Source: Rutidosis leptorrhynchoides
Taxonomy: Eukaryota > Streptophyta > Magnoliopsida > Asterales > Asteraceae
Assembly (NCBI RefSeq): GCF_046630445.1
Contig: NC_092341.1
Location: 5,706,001-5,770,000 of the forward strand
Direction: 5' to 3'
Length of the DNA: 64,000 bases
Each line of letters starts with the position of its first letter. Within the stretch, counting starts at the first letter, position 1. Both the position numbers and the translations under genes were made by a program. This document shows, one piece after another, positions 20,983 through 33,501 of this stretch. The notes beneath the pieces are model-generated. The model was not told where the DNA came from. It worked only from the letters and a program-made list of their open reading frames with translations, and did not search any database.

Positions 20983-21673
20983 TGGATGGTTTTCTGACTA
21001 AACGTTCTTTCTGTTTCAGATCTTGATCCCAGTACACTTTAGACAACCAGAACATTTCTTGCTGCTATCATTAAAGTTAGAAGAAATGAAAATTTATGTG
21101 TACGACAGTTTACCCGGTCTTGCAAGTGAACAACTACAACATGTTGTCACAATGTTGTGTGAAAACTTGCCCGTCTACTTGCACGCGATTGACTACTATA
21201 ACAAGACGCCAGAATCACAGCTTGAAGATTACTACCAAAACAATGAGAGTATGGAGTTGATGATTGAAACTGGGCGTAATGTGCCAGTGCAGGCAGGTGA
21301 AACCGGTGACTGTGGTGTTTGGGTGTGCATCCATATGGAGAGACTGGTGTTTGCACAGGAGGGGCTTGATGATATTGGAGATCCAAAAAAGGCTGCACAG
21401 GAATATAGGAACAGAATGGCAAGGGCGTTCTTCCATGCACGTTTTGATACACTACCGCCACCACCAGAGGAAAAAGATGCGACAAAGGATGATAAAAAGG
21501 CTGCACAGTTTGTATGATTGTACCCTTGTTGATATGTAAATGTGTTGTTGAACTTGTTGTTTTTTGAAATTCTGCTATTTTGAAGGTTGTAATTATATGA
21601 TACAAGTACTTACTAGTAGGTCTATATAAATGTGACTCGGATTGGAAAGAATAGACTGTAAGAGTAGCAGGGT

Positions 21674-21874
21674 TTGGAAGAAAGATGGACTATCTCCACA
21701 ATGCATTCTGCAAGCATTACTATACAAGAAAATTTAAGATTGCAGAATTACAAAACTTTTTCCAAACTTCAAACTTATCTCTTAGTTGCAGAAGTGAATA
21801 ATGAATTACTGATGAAGAATCAAGAGTCTCGTCCTACGGGTGCGCTAACATTCCCTGAAGCTAATGCTATTAAC

Positions 21875-21956
<82 letters not shown>

Positions 21957-22150
21957 GAAATGCACCTGAACGAGGACGTGGGCGAGGTCGTGATCATATT
22001 GGCCATAACCATCATCATGGAAATTACCATAACAATAATAAATATCATAACTATGTTCGAAATCACCCTTATGGTAATGGTCGTGGTGGTGGTCGTGGTC
22101 GTAATGGTTACGGTGGTCGTGGACAAAGAAATAATAGATCCTATAATTGA
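21674..22150 (+). pseudogene. Retrotransposon gag-like remnant with Asn run and RGG-rich tail
   Basis: An open frame of 158 codons includes FSKLQTYLLVAEVNNELLMK and SRPTGALTFPEANA, a segment I recognise from copia-type gag proteins of Asteraceae. A run of about 28 Asn encoded by an AAT microsatellite follows, then an arginine/glycine-rich, His-rich nucleic-acid-binding tail. No zinc knuckle, protease or RT follows, so this is a fragment. The Asn run is a microsatellite expansion. Confidence 0.5.
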
Positions 22151-22214
22151 CATAATTTATTTATGGACCAACGTTTATTTTTAAATCTTCTTATTTTTAT
22201 ATTAAATCTGTTTA

Positions 22215-22718
22215 ATGACGATCGCCACATGTCGCCACCGTCTTACATCACCGACTCATTTCACCGACTTACTTCACCACCACATTCCACTATCTTACAT
22301 CATAGTCGCATTCTGTTGTCTTACATCACATCCGCATTACACCGACTTATATCACCAATGCATTCCACCGTGTTACATCATCGTCACATTCCGTTGTCTT
22401 AAATCACCACCACATCCACCGCATTACATAATCGTCTCATTCATCCATTTTACATCAACACCTCACTTCACCATTGTACATCTACGCATCATTTCACCGT
22501 CTTACATCACCACCGCATTCCGTCGTCATGCATAAAACGCCACATTCCACTTTCTTAGATCACTATATCATACCACCGTCATACGTAACCACCATATTCA
22601 ATTGGCAGGAACTTACCATCAATTGCAGTACCGCCTCATTTTACCGTCTTACATTATCGTCACATTCTGTTGTCTTACATCACCTCCGCATCACACTGAC
22701 TTACATTACCACTGCATT
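22215..22718. repeat. Minisatellite (cttacatcaccaccgcattc type), left part
   Basis: Degenerate tandem units of about 24-28 bp with the core TTACATCACC...CATTCCACCGT. It begins beside a single cgccacatgtcgcc word (22223-22236), the word that recurs at 26.4-26.9 kb. The array is interrupted at 22718 by a solo LTR and resumes at 25762. Open frames here are artefacts of the repeat. Confidence 0.8.
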
Positions 22719-25700
22719 TGTGACGCCCCGTACTAAATCATCATGTACGGACCACCAACAACAGGATCATTACAAGGTCGAACACTATATGCCATTTCAA
22801 AATACGTTTGCATTCAAGATAAAAGGTGATGTCATAACTAACGTCGAATGTTTTACATCAAAAGTATGGTTCTATGAATAGAAGCAATTAAAAATTGTAC
22901 GTGACCCCAATGGTCGTTACAAATCATAGTTTCAAAAGTAATAAAGTTTATGAATGCAAGATAAACGTTCATGCGGTAAGATCTCTAAAGCAGCGGGTGT
23001 CTACAGCAAGACTAGTACAACAGCGGAAGCAACCTTAAGCACCTGAGAAAACATGCTTAAAAACATCAACACAAAGGTTGGTGAGCTATAGTTTAAGTAT
23101 AACAGTATGTAAGGTAGGCAACGAGATTTCAGTGCTACAAAGAGCGTTTCAAAACAGTATGATAAAGTATATGTTTAACCGTGGGCACTTGGTAACTAAC
23201 TTAACGTTTATAACCCCCTGAAAGTACACTTGGCGAGTGCGTATGTTTACGAAGTATTAAACACCCATTAAATGCTAGCGCTACTAGCCCGAGTGGGGAT
23301 GTCAAACCCTATGGATCCATATCTAAGATTCGCGTTCACCGGTTCAAAAACCAATGATTAAACGTTACCGAGCTAAAGGGAATGTTTATGCCGTTGTATA
23401 ACCCACACATATATAAAGTTTAAGTACTCGTGCCTAGTATGTAAAACATAAAATGTGCATGTATTCTCATTTCCCAAAATAGTTAAAGTAAAAAGGGAAT
23501 GCTATAACTCACAGTGGTAAAGTAGTAGTAAAGTTGAGTCGGGAAGTAAGCAAGTATGTAGGTCCGGAAAGTCCTCAACCTAAGTCAAATATTACTAAGT
23601 CAGTAAATCGTCCCAATAGGTTTAAATGTATGTAAATTAGGTCTTAAGGGTCATCATCATTCATCATCAAACAAAAAGTATAAAGTAAGTTTCGTTCTAG
23701 AAAAGAGTTTAAAACAAAGGTTGACTTCGATCAGTCACCACGGCCTTTATACCTACTGAAATAAGGTGAGACTAGTGGCCATGGCTCCATATATAAGTCC
23801 TTTAGTTGCTGTAAAAATTCCAGAACCAAACTCGTCTTTGTTTGACCGTGGCGACGGTTTAAGTGCGAGTAGGTCAGAATTTTTCAGCACAACGTTAAAA
23901 GGACATAGTGACGTTCAGAGGGCCATAGATCCTAAACCGTAACTCGGATTAAGACGAGTCTTAAACGAAAAATTATCTACTCGAACAGATCTAACTGAAA
24001 ATCAACTTTACAGTAGCCCATGTATTCTGATCTGTTCCAGAAAACAGTAAACAGTAGGTTCCAGTGGGTTCTTGGTGCTTGACGTTCATCACGGTTCTCA
24101 TCCTTGATGCATATAGCTTCAAGTGTACAACTCGTTGATGTGTTTACATCATCTTTACCAAGTTTTGACTATCATAACACTAATGCAAGTCTAAGATAAG
24201 TAGCACAACTCAATTAAGTGTTGCAAGTAGTTTGATGAACCAAAGTTACATCAAGATCTTAGATCCGACACATACATGAACTCTAAAAGTAATATAAAGC
24301 TATAAACTTGAAAGTAAACTAAGTAATCAAGATCTTAAGTTGTAGAACATAGTTCTTAGTTAGATCTTGAAGATCCAAGACCCAAAAGTCTAGATCTAAA
24401 GCTATTAAGTTAAATCCTAAGTAATAACACTTGAATCTTTACTTTAATGAAACCATAAGCTATAAAACTTAGATTTTCATCTTGTAAAGTATATGTAAGC
24501 TTTCAAGCTTTTGTTTATGACAAAATAAGTAGACCATAAGCTATAGAAACTTAGATCTTTCATAAGTATGTGAAGTTGTAACTAGAAAGTTAAACTTCCA
24601 TGTTCTTGAACTTATAAGTTAACTTTAGTTCAAGAAAAATGAGATCAAAGTTAACTAGTAACACTTGACCAACAACAACCATAATCACGAATTCAAAATG
24701 CTAGGAAATGAAGAAATAATCTAAATAAATAAGTAACTAGTTCATTGTTGTTCATACTTTAAAGATTCAAGCCAAAATTTTGATCTTTAAGAAAGTAAAC
24801 TTTAAGTTTACAAACATGAATCACAAGTATGATTTTACAACATGAACTTTCAATCTTTCAAAGAATTAAGTGTTGAACCATAAACTAGTAAGTTTAGGTT
24901 CTTATGTGTTCTTGTAAATACAAGATAATATGAAGAATCAAACTAGGTAGTTTGATTCTTGTAACTAGTAAGTAGCAACTAACAAAGACAAGTAATCAAA
25001 CAACAACATGAAACAAGTAACAAGCAAGCAAAAGATGATGATGATGAGAGTGTTTAGCTATGGTTTTAAGACAAAGAAAAGAAGGAGAAAGTCTTGCAAG
25101 GAACTCACAATTAGAGAGCAAAAGATGAGAGAAAAATGAGAGAAAAGCTTGAGAGAAAAGTGGTGAATGTGTGTGTGAAGAAATGAGGAAGTAATACTAG
25201 TAATATGTAACAAAAAAAGATTTTTGAACTCCCCATGCCATCCTAGGCCGACGGCTCTCAAAGGGGAAGGGAGGAAGGAAAAACCCACTAGGTTCTTTAT
25301 GTAATTGGCTTAAAAGATGGGTATAAGGTTAGCTTGTATGGGGACTAGGTGTAAGTATCATGTAACTAGATTCTTTACAAAGTTAATTAATCTAGTTGTT
25401 ACATAATGTAATACTTGCATATTAAGATGGGCTAAATAATCCTTTAAGATAAGTAGGGTGGGCTTCTAAGTCCATTAACATCAATAAAATCTCAAGTCCA
25501 AGTAATTAACAAATAAATCCAATAAAGCCCAAGTAATTAACTAGTAACCTTAGTTAATTAAAAATGATTAATAATAATTAACCATGTATGTAAATAATAT
25601 CCGAAATATTATTCCTGTAAAGTTCATGTGTCACAAAGACGTGTCGGGCAATTAAAATTCATGTATGGTAACAAGTAAATGTATAGAAATACATTCATTA

Positions 25701-25761
25701 AATCACAAGTATTAATAACAAATATTATTAAGTAAACGTTGGAAAATCCAGGGTCGTTACA
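22719..25761 (-). mobile_element. Solo LTR (3.0 kb) inside the minisatellite
   Basis: Starts TGTGACGCCCCG, ends CAGGGTCGTTACA, with target duplication gcatt at 22714-22718 and 25762-25766. The remainder of the minisatellite continues directly across it. The conserved block (cagcggaagc, then acctgagaaaacatgc, then a CAAC/GTTG hairpin at 23067-23080) links it to the other LTR families; by that block the minus strand is sense. Non-coding. Confidence 0.9.
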
Positions 25762-26387
25762 GCATTCCACCGTGTTACACCATCGTCATATTCCGTTGTC
25801 TTAAATCACCACCACATCCACCGTATTACATCGTCGTCTAATTCAACCGTCTTACATCAACACCTCGCTTCATCGTTGTACATCTACACCTCATTTCATC
25901 GTCTTACATCGCCACCGCATTCTGTCGTCATGCATAAACCACCACATTCCACTTTATTAGAACACTATATCATACCACCGTCATACATAACCAGCATATT
26001 AATTGGCAGGAACTTTCCATCAATTGTGGCACTACCTCATTCCACCCTCTTACATCACCGCCTCATTTCAACGACTTACTTCACCGCCACATTCCACCAT
26101 ATTACATCATCGTCACTTTATGTCGTCTTACATTTCCTTCTCATTACACCGACTTACATCACCACTGCATCCCACCGTGTTACATCATCTTCATATTCTG
26201 TTGTCTCTGCCGTATTACATCATACTTCACCGTTGTACATCTACACCTCATTTCACCGTCTTACATCACCACCTCATTCCGTCGTCATGCATAAACCACC
26301 ACATTCCACTTTCTTAGATCACTATATCATACCACCATCATACATAACCACCATATTCAATTGGCGGGAACTTTCCATCAATTGCAG
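25762..26387. repeat. Minisatellite, right part, with higher-order duplication
   Basis: Continuation of the 24-28 bp repeat. A block of about 155 bp (from the cgttgtacatctacacctc region to tccatcaattg) occurs at about 22472-22628, 25873-26030 and 26230-26387, a higher-order unit of several minisatellite copies plus a unique segment. Confidence 0.75.
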
Positions 26388-26890
26388 TGACATAACAGCG
26401 ACATGTCGCAACAATAGGTCTGGCGAAAAATTTTCCCGCTGCGTGGTAAACTTTTTCAGTTTGAGGGTAAATTTTAAATGAAAACTAAATCAAAAATATA
26501 AATTGCGACGACATGTAGTGGTGACATGTCGCCACAATAAGTCAGGCGGGAAACTTTCCCGCTACGCGGTAAACTTTTTCAGTTTGGAGGGAAAATTTAA
26601 TTGAAAATTAAATCAAAATTATAAATTGCGGCGACATTTAGTGGCGGCATGTCGCCACAATAGATATGGCGGGAAATTTTCCCGCCACATGGTAGACTTT
26701 TGCAGTTTAGAGGGAAAAATTTAATTGAAAAGTAAATAAAAAATACCAATTATGGCGTCACTTATGGCGACATGTCGCCACAAACTAATTTTTCAAACTT
26801 TGACCAGGTTTTTGTTGAGAGAAAAAGGAAAATTAAATGGGAAATTACATTTGCGGCGATATTTATGGCGACACGTCGCCACAAAATATA
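26388..26890. repeat. About 125-bp tandem repeats centred on a GGCGACATGTCGCC palindrome
   Basis: Three full units and two partial ones, each with a palindromic core (near 26398, 26524, 26643, 26766 and 26867), followed by gcgggaaa...tttcccgc and an A-rich stretch. The cores vary but mostly keep palindromy. Confidence 0.8.
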
Positions 26891-26998
26891 AAATTGACTC
26901 AAAAAGTCAAAAATAAAAGTTTTTTGTCTTTTAGCGGGTCTTTTACGGCTACATTTGTGTCGCCGCAAATGGCTTCGTGGCAAAAGACCGGATTTCTG

Positions 26999-27240
26999 GT
27001 AGTGGCAGCACCGGCTAAATTATTATTTGTGGCTACCGTCTACTTCATTTGGCAAGAGTGGAACAGCAGATTGTATAAATACAAGCGACGATCAGTTGAG
27101 CAGTTAGTGGAGATCATTTTCTGCTATCAGGTTGAAGCTGATGTCTATCAGATGGAAGAATTCAAGGCAACGGAAGAATTAAAGGCAGGCTCAATTGATG
27201 AAGTCGGCTTGGAAAATTTCCTAGATATAACATTCGTGTG
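26999..27240 (+). pseudogene. LINE reverse transcriptase C-terminal remnant
   Basis: The frame ending at 27240 carries ATVYFIWQEWNSRLYKYKRR and SVEQLVEIIF, the segment found downstream of the zf-RVT domain at the end of plant L1-type ORF2. Everything upstream, including the RT core, is missing. The following 120 bp resemble a LINE 3' UTR. 5'-truncated dead copy. Confidence 0.6.
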
Positions 27241-27244
27241 ATGT

Positions 27245-29280
27245 GTTCGGTCAATAGGTGTTTGCCTTGTTAAATTATGTCTGTTTAGGCATTGTTCTTG
27301 GTTGTCTAGCTCCTAAACATGTTTGGGAGCTAGTTTTTTTACTCTCGTGTGACATCTTTTATTAATAAAATTCACCGGGAAAATTCATTATTTATAAAAA
27401 ACTTTAATTTAATTCCTTTTTTTTTTTTTTTTTTGATAAAAAAGTGGTGAGCTCAAATTAATTGAATTGAGAGTAGAGACGTAGACAAAGAGTGTCTATA
27501 TTACTATTACTTTCATAAAAAAACGTAACAAAACAGGTGAGTATTAACGATTCTTGCTTTTATATTTTCATGTTCAAATATGTAAAGGCCAAAATTTATA
27601 TAAAAAGACACGTATTTCTAGTCCAATGCAAAATAGAATATTACGTATCATATTAGTGTCTATATTACTATTACTATTTTAGTACGAGTAAGACCACAGA
27701 TAACGCAGTGTGATCCTCCCTGGTACCGTCTACATGTCCTTACAAACGCCCCACAAACGCCAGGAATGTGGCGTTTGTGGGTGGTTCTCTGCCGGCGTTT
27801 GTCAAGAAGAAATGCAGAAGAAGGGGATGGTGCGGGTGATGTGGCCATGTTTATTTGGTTGTGTTTAAATTAGTTGGAAAGAAGCTGAACGTAAAAAAAA
27901 AGGTTTTTAGGATTTCATACCTGGGTTTGAAAAGAAAAAAAAGGAACCTGCAAATTAAAATGAAAAAGACGAACTCATGATTAAAAGGGTTTTTTTAATT
28001 TACAAATAACCCTCTAGCGTATATAAGGCTACAAAAACTACACAAAGTTACTAAAAATATTTTAGTCCCTTTAAGTTTTTTTAATGATTTTATTTTATTA
28101 ATTATTAAAGTAAGTATGCCTTTTATGATTTAATTTTAATAAGGTACGTAGTATATCTTAATATTAAGTTTTTTACTTATTCTATTAGATAAAAATAATT
28201 AAAACAAAAAATCAAAATAAAATGTCACGTCATTTTCATTATTTCACAATATCCATGGTCTAAGATGTAAGTTTGTTCACATATGAACAAAAATCACTTA
28301 TGAATGAGCATCTTTTCAAACTCTGAAATCATGAGCCTCATTTGTCCTTTTTAAAAGATGTATATCGAGTCTAATGGCAAATAGAATATTACGTATCATA
28401 TTAATTTCTATTATTATTTTTAGTAACATGAGTTTGTTAGCATGTCAATTGGATTCCAAGATAATAATAAGTTAGTATCTTTTTTTTAAGGTGTTATGTT
28501 ATACTTTAACTTTTAAAGAGTTATTTTTTTTTTATTAATTTTACTTTAATAATTTTATTTAGTTATATTATATAATTATAATTGATAAAATTATACGAGG
28601 GAAATTGAGTTTTTAAACATATATTCTTTAATATAAAAGTTTAAAATAATGTAAAGTCAAAACATACGAAAAGAATAATATTTAATATTTGATACATTAA
28701 TTAATATTATACTTTTTCGATAAATTCACTTATGCTATAGTGAATACCGCATCAATAATAAAATTATATTGGATTATGTACAAGGTAACCTTAATCGTTG
28801 ATGCATATTTATAGCATACAACGTAACCCTAATCATCTAATTAATCCTAATAGACCTAAGCTCACATATTGAACTTAGGTCAATCTATTTAATTCATCTA
28901 ACAGATACGCCGTTCGATTCTCATAAGTAAATGCATTAATGTCAGTTCAAAAAAATATTGTGCCGGTCTAACATAATATTTATATTTCATTCTTATTTAT
29001 AATAAATAAATGCCATCATGTGAGTCCAAAAAATGTAATTTAATCACTTTTTTTTATATTTATGCGAGATATGTTAAGAATTGTTAATAGCAGTCAAAGT
29101 TTCTTGCTATTCTAGTTACGTTAAATAATCTATTTAATAATACTTTTCTTTTATTATACATTAACCACAATTATCAACAATTATAAAATCTATACTTAAA
29201 TTAGTAGTTAATGTTCATTCGAAATTACTTGTGCGGTACAAGTTTAGCTTTTTTTAACGTTCTTGAGTTTTTTTTCTTAA
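27245..29280. other. Gene-poor AT-rich DNA with one strong hairpin
   Basis: No convincing coding sequence. A T-run lies at 27418-27434. A perfect 12-bp hairpin, CCACAAACGCCA / TGGCGTTTGTGG with loop ggaatg (27751-27780), is the only strong structure and may belong to a MITE whose ends I could not define. Confidence 0.4.
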
Positions 29281-29602
29281 GACCTTCTTTATCGCGCCTG
29301 TGTTGAGGTGTGTGTTGGGCCAACACGCCACCTAGCATACCATAACAAGGCGTGTTGGCTCATGTGTTGGTGGTGTGCATCAAGTGAGCACGGACAATAT
29401 TGCTCATGTGCTGCATTTTCTCCCATTTTTTAATTAGTTTTTATTCCCCTTTTTACCCAACTTCCAATTAGATTTTAACATATCACCCAACACGCCACTT
29501 AACACTCTACCACATTACACAGCAGTATAGCAGCACGCTCATCAAGCACCTCATCCCCACCCAGCAACACGCCAACACGTCCCTTCAGGGATAAAGATGG
29601 TC
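29281..29602. mobile_element. Tourist-like MITE (PIF/Harbinger type), 322 bp
   Basis: Imperfect terminal inverted repeats GACCTTCTTTATC and GATAAAGATGGTC, flanked by the 3-bp duplication TAA (29278-29280 and 29603-29605). The interior is rich in the palindromic word AACACGCC/GGCGTGTT. No coding capacity, so it would depend on a Harbinger transposase. Confidence 0.75.
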
Positions 29603-29778
29603 TAAAGGAAAGGAGAGGAGAGTAGAGGATAGTGAACTACTTAACTATTTTTGAGTTTTTTTTTTATAAAAGAAAGGAATAGAGAATAGAGGAGTTGAGG
29701 TGATAATAGATGGTCTTTTTGTCCATAAAGTTATCCGGCCAAATTTGAGCGGATTGTGGTGGAAAGCATTTCTTATAT

Positions 29779-30070
29779 ATGTATGATCATTATTCTATCC
29801 TTGTGAACCCCATTACTGCGTATTTATTTCCAGTCTTTTTTCTTGTTTACGTATACTCAAGTCTCTCAAAAGCAAAAACATTGTACTATCTTTGCAAACA
29901 ACCCGAGTGTGTATCTTACAATTTAATTCTTTGTTTCGGGTTTGCTATCTTTGCAAACCTTTGTAGTGTGCAATCATCTTTGTGTGCTTATGGATGATAT
30001 TCATCCGAACATTGTACTATCTTATTAATCTATAAAATTTCGCTTGCTTTTCTAAAAAAAAAAAAAAAAA
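29779..30070 (+). mobile_element. Possible 5'-truncated LINE tail with poly(A)
   Basis: A short segment ends in an A-run of about 16 at 30055-30070 after a sequence like other L1 3' ends. The 72-codon frame inside has no recognised domain. No clear target duplication was found. Low confidence. Confidence 0.3.
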
Positions 30071-30972
30071 CACAGAAGCGGCAGTAGTGTGGGACATCTC
30101 CAAGAAAGAAAACAAATAATATGTAACAATCATATAATTGAAATAATAGAGATAGAGAAGAGATGTGTTTATTTCGATGATAATTTACTTAAAGAGCCTC
30201 ATTGGTTTTTATAATATTCAGTAAGGTTACAATAAAAAATAATCTGAATCACACTTTAAATTATGTGATGCAATTTAATTATTGGTTTAATTTAATTATC
30301 ATTTCCTTTCTTTTAGTTTCTTCCCAACTCGAGAACTCATAAATTATTTTAAATTACAACCCTTTCCATCCTTATTATCTCTTCTCTTCTCTACCTCATT
30401 CCTTTCCACCGAAAAAAAACTCGAGAACACAGCGTAAAAGTACAAACCAACCATTCAAGCTTAAAACATGCAATCAACCATAAATTAATTGAAGGTGATT
30501 ACAGCACAACAGCGTTTAATTTGAGGGAGGTGTCCATGTATTGCATGTTTTGTTGCTTATTTTCTCCCGACCAATGGCACTAGACAATCATTTTTGTATG
30601 AGTTGGAATCCTGATTTTATTGATTCCAAAATACAAGTTGTTGATTTTATTAACAATAACAATTAACAAATTTTATAAAATTATTAATATAATAATTATT
30701 ATTGTTGATGTTATGATTATTAAATTGAAATTGAAATAGATCTACAAAAGACGTGATAAAAGATTTTGGTGTCATATTAAAAGCGAATTTTTATGTATTT
30801 ATATTAATTATATTTTTGAAAAAAAAATATGATTAATTTAGATTAATTATTTTAGTGGTGCGTGCACTTTTTTTCTAGTTAACCAATGGACGGTTTTAGG
30901 CAATACTAATCAATATTGAACGGATCGAAGAAACTTGATTTATCTAAAGCGAACAATAGCGGCTTACTGTTA

Positions 30973-31334
30973 GACTTGTTGTATCGGTTTGTAAAAGAGG
31001 CGTGGGATGCCTAGATGGCAAGCAAGCAACACCAACTTGTGGTGTATCAAGGCGTGGGATGAGGCTTTGTTGGGGGCGTTCTTTGCCTTGCAACGGGTAT
31101 GGCAACGGAGTGGGTTGCCATTTTATCAATTTTTATTATTTTAAAAATCTTGTTTTTAACCTTTTTAATATTTAACCTAATTATATTTTAACACATCATC
31201 ACAATACTCCTAACCCGCACCAAAACCCCACACCACCACTACTTCACAAAAACAACTCACACATCCTAGCCATCAAAAAAGTATAAAAAGCAACTCACGC
31301 CCTCAACCCACGCCCCCAACCACTACAAATAGTC
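30973..31334. mobile_element. Tourist-like MITE, 362 bp
   Basis: Imperfect inverted ends GACTTGTTGTATCGG and CCACTACAAATAGTC, flanked by TTA at 30970-30972 and 31335-31337. Interior holds GGCGTGGG words on the left and CACGCCC words on the right. Different family from the MITE at 29281. Confidence 0.65.
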
Positions 31335-31754
31335 TTAAGAGCACTGTCATAACAAAGATGAACATACTTTTTCTCCCTGTCTTATTTGAATCTTTGACCA
31401 CTGTTAATCTGCTATAGCTATTTAGGTGGTAGAGTAGTTAACATTTTAATTTAGGAAACAACGTAATCCATTTTGTTTCATTATAATATTTACGTGTATT
31501 GAACTTAATAAGCTTGATATTGTTCAAACCGTACACATTTTCAGTCGCAATATCGGTTCTGATTTTATTAGTTTCACGCGTTATTGAAGATTAATTCGCT
31601 CATATTAGATTAAGACTGATGTTTTAGTATTTAGAGAGTTATATGAATTATATGTGATTTGAAGTGCAGTTGTGAGCAAAGTTGCTTATTCCGGTTCGAG
31701 TCGAGAACCAAAGCTTAAAGTCATAAATCGTGCAGGCCAATGTGAGTTTCTTAA

Positions 31755-31920
31755 GCCTCGCGATCACGAGGTTATATGCGCTTTTACGCTCTCGAACGCG
31801 AGTTAGGTTACGAGCTTTTCTCTAGTCGCGAAGTAATGTAAAATCGAACGCGAAGACTGAGTTTCTTGGAGCTTGCGATCGTGAGGATTTGGGCTTCTAT
31901 GGCTCGCGATTGTGAGGTGC
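31755..31920. repeat. GC-rich palindromic word array (CTCGCGATCACGAG type)
   Basis: Five related words, CCTCGCGATCACGAGG, CTCGAACGCGAG, TCGAACGCGA, TTGCGATCGTGAGG and GCTCGCGATTGTGAGG, spaced 30-55 bp in AT-rich DNA. Same architecture as the CGCAAG arrays but a different word. No gene nearby. Confidence 0.65.
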
Positions 31921-32599
31921 ATGCTAACGGGTTAATTTTGGTTAAAACTAAATTTCGGGCAAAATTAGACAAGATCTTTCACCACTTCGTTCCATAGCAG
32001 TTTTTGGGTGATTTTTAGGGTTTGAAGGCCGGTCTTCATCAATCTCAAGTGCTTTAACATCAAGATTGAAAATTGGATCATTTTATCGTAATTGATACTA
32101 TTGATTTCATTTATTTTAGTAAAAAAAACTATGAATTTCTTTTGTTTTCATTGTTTGATTGATTCTCTCATGAACATGGTTGGCTAAACTCTTTTGTGTT
32201 TTCTTAGATGTAAAAATTTTATTATTATATTATTCCATTGTTTGGATTAAATTTTTTGAATGATTATTATTGAATGAGTTTGATCAAAAGAACCATTATT
32301 ATTGTGATTATTTGTTACTTAAATTCAATTACATAGATTATTGACTAGTTAATGTTACTTGATTAGTGATAAACAATTTATTTTTCAACACGTTAAGTGA
32401 TCTAGACGTTTAGGAATTTGATTTCAAGTGATTGAATTAAGTGTCCAATCGGTAATTAAATGGTAATTTAATAACACGGTCGTGTGATTGCTTCGAGCGA
32501 TCGTTGTAATGAGGATTTTATGTGAGTTTAATCCGGATTGAGTCTTAATAGATTAATCAAAATTTAGTTTAATCGAAACATAGCAATCTCTTTATACAT

Positions 32600-32757
32600 A
32601 GAACATTAAGAGGGAGGACTTTCTCTACTTTTGGGGTGTTCCACTTCGGGAGAAGAACTGACTTCTTTTTTTTTCTAGGATAGTAGAAAAATTGTCTACA
32701 TCTTACATCTTCCATACTCCACTTATGTGAGATTGGGCCTTGTTGTTGTTGTTGTAT
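32600..32757 (+). mobile_element. SINE 3' part (Au/TS-like) ending in (TTG)n
   Basis: Contains ttgtctacatcttacatctt, then ccacttatgtgagattgggc, and ends in a TTG run. This is the layout of the 3' body and tail of Au/TS-type plant SINEs as I recall it. The tRNA-like head is not clear, so the copy is probably truncated. Confidence 0.55.
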
Positions 32758-33501
32758 AGTTTGATCTTTTGAAGGGGATTGATGTGAGTTAATCAAATTT
32801 GATTGATTGAATCATACTTTTATAAAACGTTTAATCTATTTTAATTGGAAAAGACAATCCACTTTAACTGTGAATTATCTGAGTAAACACCGCTCTCTGT
32901 ATCTAGTTAGTCATTTACTTTATTTATTGCGTTTTACTGTTTGTTAAAATCAACTTTGAAAATCCCTTTTCTTAGAATAGTTATTCGTTGTTAAATTCTG
33001 AGCACACTTCTCCCCGTGAATAAATTTTGACTTACTTTGACTAATTACATACAATTAGAACCATTTGCTCATTTGTATGAAATTAAACCATAAGCTTTGT
33101 TATATTTAAAATAAGTGTGATTTTACCCATGAGGGCCTAAAATAACAATAATCAAGTTTAATTTAAAAAAAGTCTAACTAGATTAACCCACACTAGTACG
33201 CGCTTGATTTTGATCACTTAAGGCTCTAGGATTAGTAAGCCATGAATACCACTCAATCTTCCTTTTAAGTGAATCTTTTGAAAATCCATTCAAATGACTT
33301 GACTTCTAATATTTTGATATAAAAAAAAAACTACTACAAGTTTTATTTTTATAAGAAGATATTAAGATCATAGAATATAAGTTCTATTTCTGGAAGAAGA
33401 TATGTAAGATTTTCGAATCAAAGTAGCCTAAGGTCCTAATTTTCCAATTGAAATGCTTACTTAATTAGTAGTATCATATAAACCAGTATATATGCCTAAT
33501 A
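32758..33501. other. Unannotated AT-rich spacer
   Basis: I see no gene, repeat or structure that I can name here. It ends at the A preceding the Helitron. Confidence 0.4.

Larger units (their letters stand above)
14598..21517 (+). pseudogene. DUF1985 / Ulp1-like cysteine protease gene (C48 family), eight exons, two lesions
   Basis: Inferred exons: 14598-14636, 17789-18508, 18593-18739, 18996-19358, 19457-19606, 19826-20305, 20385-20750 and 21020-21517, all joining in phase 0 with GT-AG borders except one. Exon 2 holds the DUF1985-type domain (FKETCFGVWLDLEYM; IRFGRREFCLVTGFLFG). Exons 4-6 give a coiled-coil and a charged linker. Exons 7-8 are the protease: EHFLLLSL supplies the His, YVYDSL the Asp exactly 17 residues later as in yeast Ulp1, and VPVQAGETGDCGVWVC the oxyanion Gln and catalytic Cys. 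Ulp1 enzymes cut SUMO; plant versions with DUF1985 are mostly passengers of MULE transposons (Kaonashi-like). Lesions: an in-frame TAG at 20424-20426 and a GT-to-GA change at the donor after 20750. The catalytic residues are intact, so loss is recent or the locus is bypassed by splicing. The first intron carries a solo LTR. Confidence 0.75.

Noticed and set aside
22163..26481. Ser/His/Pro-rich repeated ORFs, or a CRISPR-like array
   Set aside because: Units of 24-28 bp are contiguous without unique spacers; this is a minisatellite, and the ORFs are its translations.
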